From: an uncultured Pelagibacteraceae bacterium
GTDB lineage: Bacteria; Pseudomonadota; Alphaproteobacteria; Pelagibacterales; Pelagibacteraceae
Length of the DNA: 40,545 bases
Assembly: GCA_902528575.1 (NCBI GenBank)
Contig: CABZSV010000006.1
Span: forward strand, 1 to 40,545
Reading direction: 5' to 3'
Shown here: piece by piece, positions 16,834-25,450 of the stretch
How the letters are laid out: every line of letters begins with the position of its first letter
Numbering within the stretch: the first letter of the stretch is position 1
Translations under genes and position numbers: made by a program
Notes under the pieces: model-generated
The model's input: the letters and a program-made list of their open reading frames with translations, nothing else
Told to the model about the DNA's origin: nothing
Database searches by the model: none

Positions 16834-18156
16834 TTATTTCTTTGCCATTATAGCATTCAAAGCAAATGCTAATAATCCAGCAGGTATAAGTCCAGTTGTT
16901 AACAGTAGTTTTAAACTTATTCCAAAATCTGGAATATTTTTCACAAAGTCTGGTAACAATGACATCCCAATTCCAAAAGACAAAGAAAGAGCTAAGATTA
17001 ATAAATTTCTTTGATCCATTTCTGCCCTTGAAATCAATTTAATACCAGCAGCCACAATCATACCAAACATAATAATTGCTGCTCCACCTATCACAGACTC
17101 TGGCATCGCTGCAATTATTCCACCTAATTTTGGAAATAATCCCATAAGAACCAAAACTATTCCAGCAATAGTTCCAACGTGTCTACTTACAACTCCTGTA
17201 AACGCAACTAGTCCAGCATTTTGTGAGTAAGATGTATTTGGCATCGCATTAAATATTGCACCAAATGCAGTACCAACACCATCCGCCATAATTCCACCTG
17301 ATATTTCTTTATCTGTTGCTTCTCGTTTAGCACCACCCATCGTAGTAGCACTTATGTCTCCAATTGTTTCAATTGTTGTAACAACTGACATAAACAACAT
17401 AAGAATTATTGCACCAGGTACAAAATCAATTCCATATTGAAGTGGCATTGGAAATGCAAACCATGATGCAGATGCAATTTTACCGTAGTTAACCATTCCT
17501 AGTGCTGCTGCAACTATGAAACCAGCTACTATTCCAATTAAAATTGAGGCTGCAGAAGCCATTCCTTTTCCTCTAAGATTGAAAAAGATAGCAACTATGA
17601 ATACTGAAGCGGCAACTGTTAAGTGATTTGCATTTGCAAAGATTTCAGGTTTATTATTCATTAACCATCCACCTCCACCAGCATACATAAAACCAACTTT
17701 AAGCAAACTAAATCCAATCATAAGTACAACTATACCAGTGACTAATGGTGGGAATAGATGTCTTATTGGTTTTAAAACTTTTCCAATAAAAATTTGAAAA
17801 ATTCCTCCAATGAACGCTGCAGTAAATACCGCACCTAATCCTGCTGCTTTAAATGGTAGCATAATTGGTATAAACGCAAAACTTGTTCCTTGAACAATAG
17901 GAAGTCTTGCACCAATTTCTTTGTATCCAACTGTTTGGATAATTGTTGCAACTCCCGCAACAAACAAAGCCATTTGAATCAAAAATATTTTTTGCTCAGG
18001 CGTTTGACCAAAAACTCCAGCCACAATTATAGGAACCGTTATATTACCAGCAAACATTGCTAGTACATGCTGAATTCCTAAAGGTATGGATTTATTTAAT
18101 GGAAGTTTTTTATCCGGACTGTTTGTAGAGCCCGCTCTTGTTTTTCTTGAAGCCAT
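16834..18156 (-). CDS. NCS2-family purine (xanthine/urate-type) permease
   Basis: This 440-residue inner-membrane symporter of the nucleobase-cation symporter-2 family has roughly 12-14 hydrophobic segments. The TM1 motif GIQHVLAMFAG (Gln/His pair) and the substrate-site segments are intact: IETIGDI (Glu263), ADGVGTAFG (Asp292) and SYSQNAGLVAFTGV (Gln312-Asn313). The QN-x-G form is characteristic of xanthine/uric-acid members (PbuX, PucJ, XanQ types) rather than uracil permeases, which have GENxG. Uptake of xanthine or urate would fit the purine locus that begins 0.6 kb away. The start is supported by GGAGG 4 nt before ATG (18165-18161). It is convergent with hsp20. The 138-bp upstream gap shows no riboswitch I can recognise. 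Confidence 0.9.
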   Translation of the reverse strand: MASRKTRAGSTNSPDKKLPLNKSIPLGIQHVLAMFAGNITVPIIVAGVFGQTPEQKIFLIQMALFVAGVATIIQTVGYKEIGARLPIVQGTSFAFIPIMLPFKAAGLGAVFTAAFIGGIFQIFIGKVLKPIRHLFPPLVTGIVVLMIGFSLLKVGFMYAGGGGWLMNNKPEIFANANHLTVAASVFIVAIFFNLRGKGMASAASILIGIVAGFIVAAALGMVNYGKIASASWFAFPMPLQYGIDFVPGAIILMLFMSVVTTIETIGDISATTMGGAKREATDKEISGGIMADGVGTAFGAIFNAMPNTSYSQNAGLVAFTGVVSRHVGTIAGIVLVLMGLFPKLGGIIAAMPESVIGGAAIIMFGMIVAAGIKLISRAEMDQRNLLILALSLSFGIGMSLLPDFVKNIPDFGISLKLLLTTGLIPAGLLAFALNAIMAKK

Positions 18157-18294
18157 ATAACCTCCGTCGTTAACTAAATATACGTTACATTATTGGCTAT
18201 GAATTAATATAAAAAAACTGATTAGTTTAGAACAACTCCACTTTAGATAGTAAAAAAAACCTATAATGAACAGATTTATTTTAATTAATAGATT

Positions 18295-18600
18295 TTAAAA
18301 GCAACCATTTGAAACAAAACCCACAACTATATTTTCTGAATTTATTTCAAACCTACGTTCACATGGAACAAGGTATTTTTTACTATTATAAACAAACTCA
18401 AAATTGCCTTTAGCATTTTTAAAGTCCTCATCTGGTTTTCCAAGCTCCATCTGAAGTTCACTAGCTGATTTTCCAAGAAATTTACTTAATTTTTCATTTT
18501 CCTTTTCAACAATAGCATCTGTTTTATCTTTAACAGTTTGACACCCTGAAAAAAAAATTAATATAATTATAAGACTTATTGCTGATTTTAATTTTGACAT
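18295..18600 (-). CDS. Small lipoprotein, possibly BamE/SmpA-like
   Basis: This 101-residue protein has a type II signal peptide with lipobox FSGC (lipidated Cys about 20), so it is anchored in the envelope. The mature domain reads FLGKSASELQMELGKPDED..., the LG-x-P-D pattern seen in SmpA/BamE-like and related small alphaproteobacterial lipoproteins. It has two further cysteines (VPCERRF and the final NGCF) that could form a disulfide. It lies 138 bp upstream of the permease on the same strand and 126 bp from the divergent deaminase gene. Function is unknown and the BamE comparison is tentative. Confidence 0.72.
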   Translation of the reverse strand: MSKLKSAISLIIILIFFSGCQTVKDKTDAIVEKENEKLSKFLGKSASELQMELGKPDEDFKNAKGNFEFVYNSKKYLVPCERRFEINSENIVVGFVSNGCF

Positions 18601-18726
18601 AAGTTTAAATTAACACTTTTTGTTTCACAAATTATTAACTTTTAGGTTGTATAAATAATTTATTTATTATTACTTTATAGTTTAATTATAGTAACAATTG
18701 TGTTCTTTATTTGATGGTCCAAGCAT

Positions 18727-19317
18727 ATGAATGAAAAAGCCCTAGAAAAGATACTAAATATATTTTTAAAAGAAGTTTTACCCTTAACCGAACAAGGTGT
18801 TGCCAAAGGTAGTAAAATATTTGGTGCCGCAATAATTAAAAAAGATGATTTATCTCTTGTAGTTGCAGAAACAAACAATGAAATAGAAAATCCATTGTGG
18901 CATGGTGAGATGCATACTCTTAAAAAATTTTATGAATTAGATGCAAATAAAAGACCAAAAGAAAAAGACTGCATGTTCTTAAGTTCACATGAGCCTTGCA
19001 GTATGTGTTTGAGTGCAATCACATTTTCTGGATTTGATAATTTTTATTATTTGTTTCCGTATACTGCCACAAATGATGAATTTAATATTCCACATGATTT
19101 AAATATACTCAAAGAAGTATTTAAAATTAATGATGGAGAATATAATAAAGAAAATTCATATTGGAAAAGTCAGAATATAAATTTACTTATTGAAAATTTA
19201 CCTTCTTCAAAAAATGAAATTATTTTAAATCAATTAGACGAAATTAAAAAAAAATATCAAAAATTATCAAATCAATATCAGGAAAATAAGGATGGAAATT
19301 CTATACCATTAAATTAA
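18727..19317 (+). CDS. Nucleoside/nucleobase deaminase of the CDA superfamily, substrate unknown
   Basis: This 196-residue zinc hydrolase has the cytidine-deaminase fold: the zinc/proton-shuttle motif HGE (His59, Glu61) and PCSMC (Cys91, Cys94) inside SSHEPCSMCLSAITFSG. It is longer than the guanine deaminase at 25450 and has a distinct C-terminal 70 residues (YWKSQNINLLIENLP..., then a Lys/Gln-rich tail). It is the first gene of the operon with the BMP-type ABC importer (3-nt gap). The imported compound, or a close derivative, is therefore a plausible substrate: an aminated purine or pyrimidine. The exact base cannot be read from sequence. The 126-bp region upstream is AT-rich, and the Shine-Dalgarno is weak. 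Confidence 0.85.
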   Translation: MNEKALEKILNIFLKEVLPLTEQGVAKGSKIFGAAIIKKDDLSLVVAETNNEIENPLWHGEMHTLKKFYELDANKRPKEKDCMFLSSHEPCSMCLSAITFSGFDNFYYLFPYTATNDEFNIPHDLNILKEVFKINDGEYNKENSYWKSQNINLLIENLPSSKNEIILNQLDEIKKKYQKLSNQYQENKDGNSIPLN

Positions 19318-19320
19318 TTA

Positions 19321-20811
19321 ATGAATACAAACCTTAAAATTTCAAATGTAACTAAAATATATCCTGGGTGTGTTGCAAACGACAATATTTCACTCGAATT
19401 TATTAGTGGTAAAATTTATGCTCTTCTTGGAGAAAATGGTGCTGGAAAATCTACACTAGTTAAAATTCTATCAGGAGTCATCATTCCTGACGAAGGTAAA
19501 ATTTATTTAAATGAAAATAATCTAAAGCTTAATTCACCATTAGATGCAAAAAAAAATGATATCGGAATGGTATTCCAGCATTTTAATCTTTTTGAAACTT
19601 TGTCCGTATTTGAAAACTTAATAATAGACTCAGATGAACAAAGGGAAAGTGTAAGAGAAAAAATTGATGCAATTATGAAAAAATATAATTTTTCAATTGA
19701 TCTTGATATTCCTGTTCTAAATCTATCAGCAGGTCAAAAACAGAAAGTGGAAATAATAAGATGCCTAATAAGGAGTCCAAAAGTTTTAATTATGGATGAA
19801 CCAACATCTGTATTAACAGAACAAGAAACGAGTGAATTATTCTTATCGTTGAAAAAATTTTCAGATGAAGGAATTTTAATTATTTATATTACACATAAAC
19901 TAAAGGAAGTTATGCAGCTTTGTGATGAAGTTGCTGTAATGAGAAGAGGAAAGTTAGTTTCTGTAAGTGAAATAAAGAACGAAAATATTGAGTCACTTGC
20001 TAACAAAATGGTGGGTCAGAACCTAAAAACAATTAAGAAAAAAAAGGCAAAAACTTCATCAGATCAATTAATTAAAATAACGAATCTTAATTTTACAAGT
20101 GAAGATCCTTTTGAAACAAATTTAATGGATATTAATTTTTCTGTTAATCGAGGGGAGTGTTTAGGAATTGCTGGTATATCAGGAAACGGACAAAGTGAAT
20201 TATTTCAAGTATTAAGTGGTGAAATTATTTCGGAAAAGAACTCCATAGAATTTAACAATAATTATATAGGAGATTTAAGTCCTCAAGAAAGAAGAGAATA
20301 TTTGATGGCCTTTTCTCCAGAGGATAGGCTTGAGCAGGCTGCAATTCCACAAATGAAAATTTTTGAAAATGTAGCTCTAAACAATTTTAAATCATCAAAT
20401 TTTTTTAATAATGGATTAATAAACGAAAACAAAATTAAAGAACATTCCAAAAAAATAATTTCAGATTTTAATGTTAATACGGACAACGTTGAATTAAAAA
20501 GCCAATTTTTGTCCGGAGGTAATCTTCAAAAATTAATTATTGGAAGAGAATTAATAACATCTCCAGATTTATTAATTTGTTTTAATCCAACTTGGGGTCT
20601 AGATGTTGGAGCAATAAATTATATCCACGAAACATTGATTAAAATCAATGAACAAAATAAATCAATTATATTAATATCTACAGACACTGATGAATTATTA
20701 AAATTAAGTGATAAAATTTCAGTAATTCATAAAGGAAAGTTGTCAAAAATTATGAATTCTGAAGAAGTTACCTCTGAAAAACTTGGGATACTAATGGGAG
20801 GAGCAAATTGA
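19321..20811 (+). CDS. BMP-type ABC importer, double ATP-binding protein
   Basis: This 496-residue protein with two fused ABC domains is the RbsA/YufO-like ATPase of nucleoside/nucleobase importers. Domain 1 has Walker A GENGAGKST (37-45), signature LSAGQKQKVE and Walker B VLIMDEPTS. Domain 2 has the degenerate Walker A GISGNGQSE and signature SGGNLQKLIIGREL, ending in FNPTWGLDVGA in place of the usual ...PTxGLD motif. A weaker second site is normal for this family. The gene is 3 nt after the deaminase and its TGA overlaps the TTG start of the first permease gene. Confidence 0.94.
   Translation: MNTNLKISNVTKIYPGCVANDNISLEFISGKIYALLGENGAGKSTLVKILSGVIIPDEGKIYLNENNLKLNSPLDAKKNDIGMVFQHFNLFETLSVFENLIIDSDEQRESVREKIDAIMKKYNFSIDLDIPVLNLSAGQKQKVEIIRCLIRSPKVLIMDEPTSVLTEQETSELFLSLKKFSDEGILIIYITHKLKEVMQLCDEVAVMRRGKLVSVSEIKNENIESLANKMVGQNLKTIKKKKAKTSSDQLIKITNLNFTSEDPFETNLMDINFSVNRGECLGIAGISGNGQSELFQVLSGEIISEKNSIEFNNNYIGDLSPQERREYLMAFSPEDRLEQAAIPQMKIFENVALNNFKSSNFFNNGLINENKIKEHSKKIISDFNVNTDNVELKSQFLSGGNLQKLIIGRELITSPDLLICFNPTWGLDVGAINYIHETLIKINEQNKSIILISTDTDELLKLSDKISVIHKGKLSKIMNSEEVTSEKLGILMGGAN
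20796..20810 (+). promoter_or_regulatory. Shine-Dalgarno and TTG start of the first permease
   Basis: GGGAGGAG (20796-20803) lies 4 nt before TTG (20808-20810), which overlaps the TGA (20809-20811) of the ATPase gene. The tight Shine-Dalgarno decides the start in favour of the non-ATG codon and implies translational coupling. Confidence 0.7.
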
Positions 20812-21872
20812 TTAAAATCGTAAAAAGAGATCAACCATCAAGAGCTATTTTTTTCTTTACACCCGTATTAGCTATTATTCTAACATTAGTAGCGGGAGGT
20901 TTGATTTTTTTTATTTTAGGTTTTAAACCATTTGAAGCTCTTAAATTTTTTTTCATAGTTCCAATTGCAGATAAATATGGTTTCAGTGAATTACTATTAA
21001 AAGCTACACCTCTTTGTTTAATAGCAATCGGTTTATCTTTTTGTTTTAAAAGTAATAACTGGAATATTGGAGCCGAAGGACAATTAACTTTCGGGGCGAT
21101 AGTTTCTGGAGGAGTTGCATTATTGTTTTATGAGCAAGAAGGATTTTACATTCTTCCAACAGTAATTTTAGCTGGTGCAATCGGTGGTATGCTTTATGCA
21201 TCAATACCCGCAATATTAAAAACTTACTTTAATACAAATGAAATATTAGTAAGTCTTATGTTGGTATATGTCTCAAAATTAATTTTAGACTATCTTGTTG
21301 TTGGCCCTTGGAGTAATCCAGAGGGGTTTAATTTTCCTGAAACTAGACAGTTCAGTGACTCTGCTAAACTTCCGTTGTTATTTGAAGGACTGAGAATTCA
21401 CGCGGGAATATTTTTAGCTTTAGCTGCGGTGGTTATCAGTTGGTTTGTTTTTTATAAAACGTATTTAGGGTTCCAAATGAAAGTTTCGGGTTTTAGTTTA
21501 AAGACAGCAAAATATGCCGGATACAAAGGTAAAAAAATGATCATCCTTGTTTTTCTAATAAGTGGTGCTTGTGCAGGTTTAGCTGGAGTTGGAGAAATAA
21601 CTGGACCTATTGGACAGCTTCATAGAGAAATTTCTCCAGATTATGGTTTTACTGCTATAATTGTAGCGTTTTTGGGTCGTTTACATCCTGTCGGTATTAT
21701 CTTTGCATCTCTAGTCGTTGCAATAACTTATCTGGGTGCTGAGACAGCTCAAATATTTATGCAAATACCTAAATATACTGGTCAGGTTTTTCAAGGAATG
21801 ATTTTATTTTTTCTTCTTGCATCAGATTATTTACTTTTTTTCAAAATTAAATTTATAGGTTTAAAAAAATGA
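20808..21872 (+). CDS. BMP-type ABC importer, permease subunit 1
   Basis: This 354-residue inner-membrane subunit (YufP-like, branched-chain-type ABC permease fold) has about nine to ten hydrophobic segments. Family hallmarks are FKSNNWNIGAEGQLTFGAI (the NIG-x-EGQ motif), NEILVSLMLVYV and SGACAGLAGVGEITG. It starts with TTG overlapping the stop of the ATPase gene, and its own end overlaps the start of permease 2 (ATGA). The set of ATPase, two permeases and binding protein is the complete importer. Confidence 0.93.
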   Translation: MIKIVKRDQPSRAIFFFTPVLAIILTLVAGGLIFFILGFKPFEALKFFFIVPIADKYGFSELLLKATPLCLIAIGLSFCFKSNNWNIGAEGQLTFGAIVSGGVALLFYEQEGFYILPTVILAGAIGGMLYASIPAILKTYFNTNEILVSLMLVYVSKLILDYLVVGPWSNPEGFNFPETRQFSDSAKLPLLFEGLRIHAGIFLALAAVVISWFVFYKTYLGFQMKVSGFSLKTAKYAGYKGKKMIILVFLISGACAGLAGVGEITGPIGQLHREISPDYGFTAIIVAFLGRLHPVGIIFASLVVAITYLGAETAQIFMQIPKYTGQVFQGMILFFLLASDYLLFFKIKFIGLKK

Positions 21873-22801
21873 TCATCGATATAAATTTTATTGGACTGAT
21901 AATTGCATCAATCATGGCCTCCGCTGTTCCTTTAATCCTAGCATCTTGTGGTGAACTGATTACAGAAAGGTCTGGAGTTTTAAACCTTGGTGTTGAAGGA
22001 ATGATGATCATTGGTGCTATTTCAGGTTTCGCATTAATGACTGTTACAGGAAGTTTAATTATTGCAATTTTTGGTGCAATGTTAGCTGGAGTTTTAATTT
22101 CAACTATTTTTGCATTCCTGACGCAAACATTGATCACAAATCATGTTGCTACTGGTTTGGCGCTTACCATATTTGGAATTGGTATTTCTGCGATGATAGG
22201 AAAAAATTTTGTAGGTATTCCTGGAAAAGAGTTTCCTGTTTTATTTGAGGGTTTAAAAGATACAATACCACTTTTAGGTCCAATATTATTTGGACATTCA
22301 ATTGTTTTTTATTTTGCTTTTGCCCTTCCCTTCATAACTAGCTATTTTTTAAAAAAAACGAAAATTGGATTAATTGTAAGAGCTGTAGGAGACTCACCTG
22401 AGTCTGCATCTAATCAAGGAATAAATGTTAGGCTAGTTCGTTACGCTTGTATACTTTATGGAGGCGCAATGAGTGGACTTGCTGGTGCATATTTATCCAT
22501 GATTTATACTCCCCAGTGGATTGAAAATATGACAGGTGGAAGAGGTTGGATCGCATTGGCTCTGGTGGTTTTCTCAACCTGGAATCCTATTAAAATTTTG
22601 ATTGGTGCTATGATTTTTGGTGGGTTAACAATTATTCAATTTCATATGCAAGCAATTGGAGTAAGAATTCCTGTGCAATTTTTAACAGCTCTACCTTACA
22701 TCGTTACAATAATAGTTTTAGTTGTAATTTCTCGTGATAGTAGAAAAATTAGGCTAAGTACTCCTAGTTCTCTGGGGAAATCTTTTCATAAAGACAATTA
22801 A
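21869..22801 (+). CDS. BMP-type ABC importer, permease subunit 2
   Basis: This 310-residue second permease (YufQ-like) has about eight hydrophobic helices. The conserved motifs are GELITERSGVLNLGVEGMM near the N-terminus, the cytoplasmic coupling stretch VRAVGDSPESASNQGINV and GGAMSGLAGAYLSM. It overlaps permease 1 by 4 nt and is followed by a 77-bp AT-rich gap before the binding-protein gene. That gap may hold a separate promoter or an mRNA-processing site raising binding-protein output, but nothing there is decisive. Confidence 0.93.
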   Translation: MIIDINFIGLIIASIMASAVPLILASCGELITERSGVLNLGVEGMMIIGAISGFALMTVTGSLIIAIFGAMLAGVLISTIFAFLTQTLITNHVATGLALTIFGIGISAMIGKNFVGIPGKEFPVLFEGLKDTIPLLGPILFGHSIVFYFAFALPFITSYFLKKTKIGLIVRAVGDSPESASNQGINVRLVRYACILYGGAMSGLAGAYLSMIYTPQWIENMTGGRGWIALALVVFSTWNPIKILIGAMIFGGLTIIQFHMQAIGVRIPVQFLTALPYIVTIIVLVVISRDSRKIRLSTPSSLGKSFHKDN

Positions 22802-22878
22802 TTCTAAAATAATTATTTTTTTTAAGATAATTTAATCTAAATTTAAATAATTAAAAAATCAAAAGGGGAAATAAATTT

Positions 22879-23949
22879 ATGCATAAATTTTTAATTCGAT
22901 CTTTCGTCTCTTCTTTAGTTTTATTATTTACATTAACTGTAGCTGCAGTTGCCAAAGATGTTAAGGCAGCATTTGTTTATATTGGTCCAACTGGTGACCA
23001 TGGATGGACATATCAGCATGATGTAGGTAGAAAAGCTGTTGAAGCTGCCGGATTTAAAACAACTTACGTAGAAGGTGTTCCAGAAAGTGCCGATGCTGAG
23101 AGGGTTCTTAGACAATTAGCTAACTCTGGTCATGATGTTATCTTTACAACTAGTTTTGGATATATGAATCCAACTAACAAAGTTGCAAAAGAATTTCCAA
23201 ATGTAAAATTTGAACATGCTACTGGATACAAAAGAGAACATCCAAATGTTTCAACATACGCAGCTAGATTCTATGAAGGTAGAACTATCTTAGGAACAAT
23301 TGCTGGAACTATGACAAAATCAAATGTTATTGGTTATGTTGCATCTTTTCCAATTCCTGAAGTTATCAGAGGTATCAATTCATTTACTTTAGCAGCTCAA
23401 AAAGTTAACCCAAATATTAAAACTAAAATTGTTTGGGCTTTCACATGGTATGATCCGGGTAAAGAAGCAGAGGCAGCAAAAGCTTTAATCGATCAAGGTG
23501 CTGATGTAATTGCTCAACATACAGATAGTACTGCTATTGTTCAAATGGCTGAAAAAGCTGGAGTATATGCTTTTGGACAAGCAAGTGATATGGACAAGTT
23601 TGCTCCTAAAGCTGTATTAACTTCAGTTGAGAACAATTGGGGACCATATTACGTAGACAGAGTTAAAGCAGTTGCAAATGGTACATGGAGTCAAAAAGAT
23701 ACTTGGCATGGTATTGGAGATGGTATGGTTGTGATATCAGATTTGGACTCACAAATGCCAGCTGATCTGAGATCAAAAGTTAAAAAACTTCAGGCAGATT
23801 TAGCATCTGGAAAAGTTCATTCTTTCACAGGACCAATTTATGACCAAAAAGGTAACTTGATGGTTGCTGAAGGAAAAACTGCAGATGATGGAATGCTTGC
23901 AGGAATGATGACTTACGTTAAAGGTGTTGAAGGAGATATACCTAAGTAA
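22879..23949 (+). CDS. BMP-family periplasmic substrate-binding protein (purine/nucleoside-type)
   Basis: This 356-residue solute-binding protein of the BMP/PnrA family delivers substrate to the importer encoded directly upstream. A Sec signal peptide spans about 1-25 (ending VAAVAKD). There is no lipobox Cys, so it is a free periplasmic protein, unlike the lipoprotein PnrA/TmpC. The family motifs YIGPTGDHGWTYQHDVGR and ASFPIPEVIRGINSF are clear. A good Shine-Dalgarno (AAAAGGGG, 22861-22868) sits 10 nt before ATG. Gene context with deaminases, xanthine dehydrogenase and a phosphoribosyltransferase points to a purine base or nucleoside as ligand. A strong bidirectional terminator follows. Confidence 0.92.
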   Translation: MHKFLIRSFVSSLVLLFTLTVAAVAKDVKAAFVYIGPTGDHGWTYQHDVGRKAVEAAGFKTTYVEGVPESADAERVLRQLANSGHDVIFTTSFGYMNPTNKVAKEFPNVKFEHATGYKREHPNVSTYAARFYEGRTILGTIAGTMTKSNVIGYVASFPIPEVIRGINSFTLAAQKVNPNIKTKIVWAFTWYDPGKEAEAAKALIDQGADVIAQHTDSTAIVQMAEKAGVYAFGQASDMDKFAPKAVLTSVENNWGPYYVDRVKAVANGTWSQKDTWHGIGDGMVVISDLDSQMPADLRSKVKKLQADLASGKVHSFTGPIYDQKGNLMVAEGKTADDGMLAGMMTYVKGVEGDIPK

Positions 23950-23972
23950 TCAGTTTTCAATTTAAAAAATTT

Positions 23973-24002
23973 AAAAGGCCGGTTTTTTAACTGGCCTTTT
24001 TT
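23973..24002. terminator. Shared bidirectional terminator of importer and purine-degradation operons
   Basis: A 12-bp stem (23973-23984 with 23989-24000, one G.T pair) closes a TTTT loop. The core is AAAAGGCC/GGCCTTTT. T runs flank it on both strands (plus 23997-24002; minus, complement of the A run at 23973-23976). It lies between the stop of the BMP gene and the stop of the convergent phosphoribosyltransferase gene, whose last codon touches it. Confidence 0.9.
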
Positions 24003-24525
24003 ATATCTGATGTTTTTTTTTGATTTGTTCAATCCTTAATTCTTCATAAATTTCGAAGGGTTGTACTATCCAAGGATTATCAGGAAGCCTTTTTGCACAG
24101 AAGTCTGGCTCAAATGTTGATTTCTTTTTTTTAAATAATGTTGCAGTTTTAATGTCTTCTATTTTATCCTTAATGGGTTCGTATTTTTTTAACCAATCTA
24201 TACTTTTGTTAAAAGTAATTCCTGTGTCAGATAAATCATCACATAAAAGTATTTTTCCACCCATATTAGGTGCTATCGAACTCATTTCTCTTGAAAACAC
24301 AATATCACCTTGCTCATCCTCTACTCCCTTACCACTGTAAGATTCAACGGCAAGATACGCACATTTTAATTTAAAAATTCTACTTAAAACATCTATCATC
24401 GGCGCTGCTCCACGCATGATGCCGATTAGTATGGTTGGTTTATATCCGCTCTCATCAATTTGGATTGCAAGCTTCTCAACAGTTTTATTGTACTCGTCCC
24501 AGCTGACAATCATTTTTTCAGACAT
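24001..24525 (-). CDS. Purine phosphoribosyltransferase (Gpt/hypoxanthine-guanine type)
   Basis: This 174-residue type I phosphoribosyltransferase joins a 6-oxopurine base to PRPP to give the nucleotide. The PRPP-binding loop is ILLCDDLSDTGIT (92-104), the pyrophosphate loop is GIMRGAAPM (35-43), and the C-terminal base-stacking segment is NPWIVQPFE, as in xanthine-guanine phosphoribosyltransferases. It is the last gene of the minus-strand purine operon, 16 nt after puuD, and provides the salvage branch for the same bases that GuaD and xanthine dehydrogenase would destroy. The precise preference among guanine, xanthine and hypoxanthine is not readable. Confidence 0.88.
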   Translation of the reverse strand: MSEKMIVSWDEYNKTVEKLAIQIDESGYKPTILIGIMRGAAPMIDVLSRIFKLKCAYLAVESYSGKGVEDEQGDIVFSREMSSIAPNMGGKILLCDDLSDTGITFNKSIDWLKKYEPIKDKIEDIKTATLFKKKKSTFEPDFCAKRLPDNPWIVQPFEIYEELRIEQIKKKHQI

Positions 24526-24541
24526 AATTTTTTATATCTAT

Positions 24542-25450
24542 TTATTTAAATAATAAAACTAAAACTGCAAGAACGATAAGTGCTATTATTGAGGATATTA
24601 AAATATACAACCTATGAATGTTTCTCCCTCTTAAATTAAAATAATGTCTTGCTACACCAGAAATAACAGCAATCGCACACAATATTAACCAATTATATTG
24701 ATGATAAACTAAAAAGCTCGAATGCCCTGAAAGCATTATAAACAAAACTAAAAAAGTGGAATAATTATTATGAATTGATCTCTGTTTAGCTGCTAGAGAC
24801 AGACTCATATCAAATTTTTCACCTCTTTCACTACTACTTATTATGTTCATTTGATTAGGTATAATTACCGTGAAAACGTTGCCAAACATATTGGATCCAA
24901 TGATTAATCCAACACTTAAAATTGCAAATTTCGGTCCAAATAATTTTGTAAGTCCAAATGAAACAACTGCTAACAAAATTATTCCTAAGGATATAAATAA
25001 AATATTATTCTCAATTAATTTTGATTTACATAAAAGATCATAAATAAACCAAGCTACAATCAATGATAAAAGCGAAATAATAATAGCATAACTTGGAGGC
25101 ATTAAAAGAACACGCTTATCAACCATCAATACTCCAGCGTTATAATAGTAAATTACAACTAATAGCAACATTCCAGTTACAAAAGTTAAGTAACTTTGCC
25201 ACTTAAAGATTACCAATCTATTTAAGTAATCCTGAGGTGGAGATGTTTTTAACCTTGAAAGTTTGTAAAAAAAACCTGAATGCATCAGATATCCTTCACC
25301 ATCGATATCATCACTTGTTATATTTTTATTTAAATTATTATCTAAGTAATTAAATAAAAAACTATTACCTACCCATAATATTGCAAATAATACATGGCCC
25401 CATCTAAGAATAACTTCTAACCATTTTATTGTATAAGGTAAAAATTCCAT
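24542..25450 (-). CDS. puuD: Membrane urate oxidase PuuD, membrane domain only
   Basis: PuuD oxidises urate to 5-hydroxyisourate at the inner membrane and passes electrons to cytochrome c. The 302-residue protein matches the N-terminal membrane domain of the family: RWGHVLFAILWVGNSF, the HSGFFYKL motif, a SIHNNYSTFLVLFIMLSGH helix pair with conserved His-Asn-Asn, and GVARHYFNLRGR. About eight to nine hydrophobic helices are visible. It stops right after the last helix (ending VLAVLVLLFK), whereas PuuD proteins usually carry a further C-terminal cytochrome c domain with CxxCH. Its ATG overlaps the guaD stop (TAATG). The neighbouring xdh and uraH genes make and consume its substrate and product, which supports the call. 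Confidence 0.9.
   Translation of the reverse strand: MEFLPYTIKWLEVILRWGHVLFAILWVGNSFLFNYLDNNLNKNITSDDIDGEGYLMHSGFFYKLSRLKTSPPQDYLNRLVIFKWQSYLTFVTGMLLLVVIYYYNAGVLMVDKRVLLMPPSYAIIISLLSLIVAWFIYDLLCKSKLIENNILFISLGIILLAVVSFGLTKLFGPKFAILSVGLIIGSNMFGNVFTVIIPNQMNIISSSERGEKFDMSLSLAAKQRSIHNNYSTFLVLFIMLSGHSSFLVYHQYNWLILCAIAVISGVARHYFNLRGRNIHRLYILISSIIALIVLAVLVLLFK

Noticed and set aside
18157-18294. 138-bp gap upstream of the purine permease considered as a purine riboswitch
   Set aside because: I could not find the three-stem layout or conserved loop bases of known purine riboswitches; only the Shine-Dalgarno is clear.
18601-18726. 126-bp gap between the lipoprotein and deaminase genes considered as a riboswitch or RNA gene
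   Set aside because: It is AT-rich with no stable GC-paired helix or tRNA-like motif; probably just divergent promoters.
22806-22823. AT-only palindrome (22806-22819) followed by a T run between permease 2 and the binding protein gene
   Set aside because: With only A-T pairs it would be a very weak hairpin, and such palindromes are expected by chance at this base composition; not called as a terminator or attenuator.
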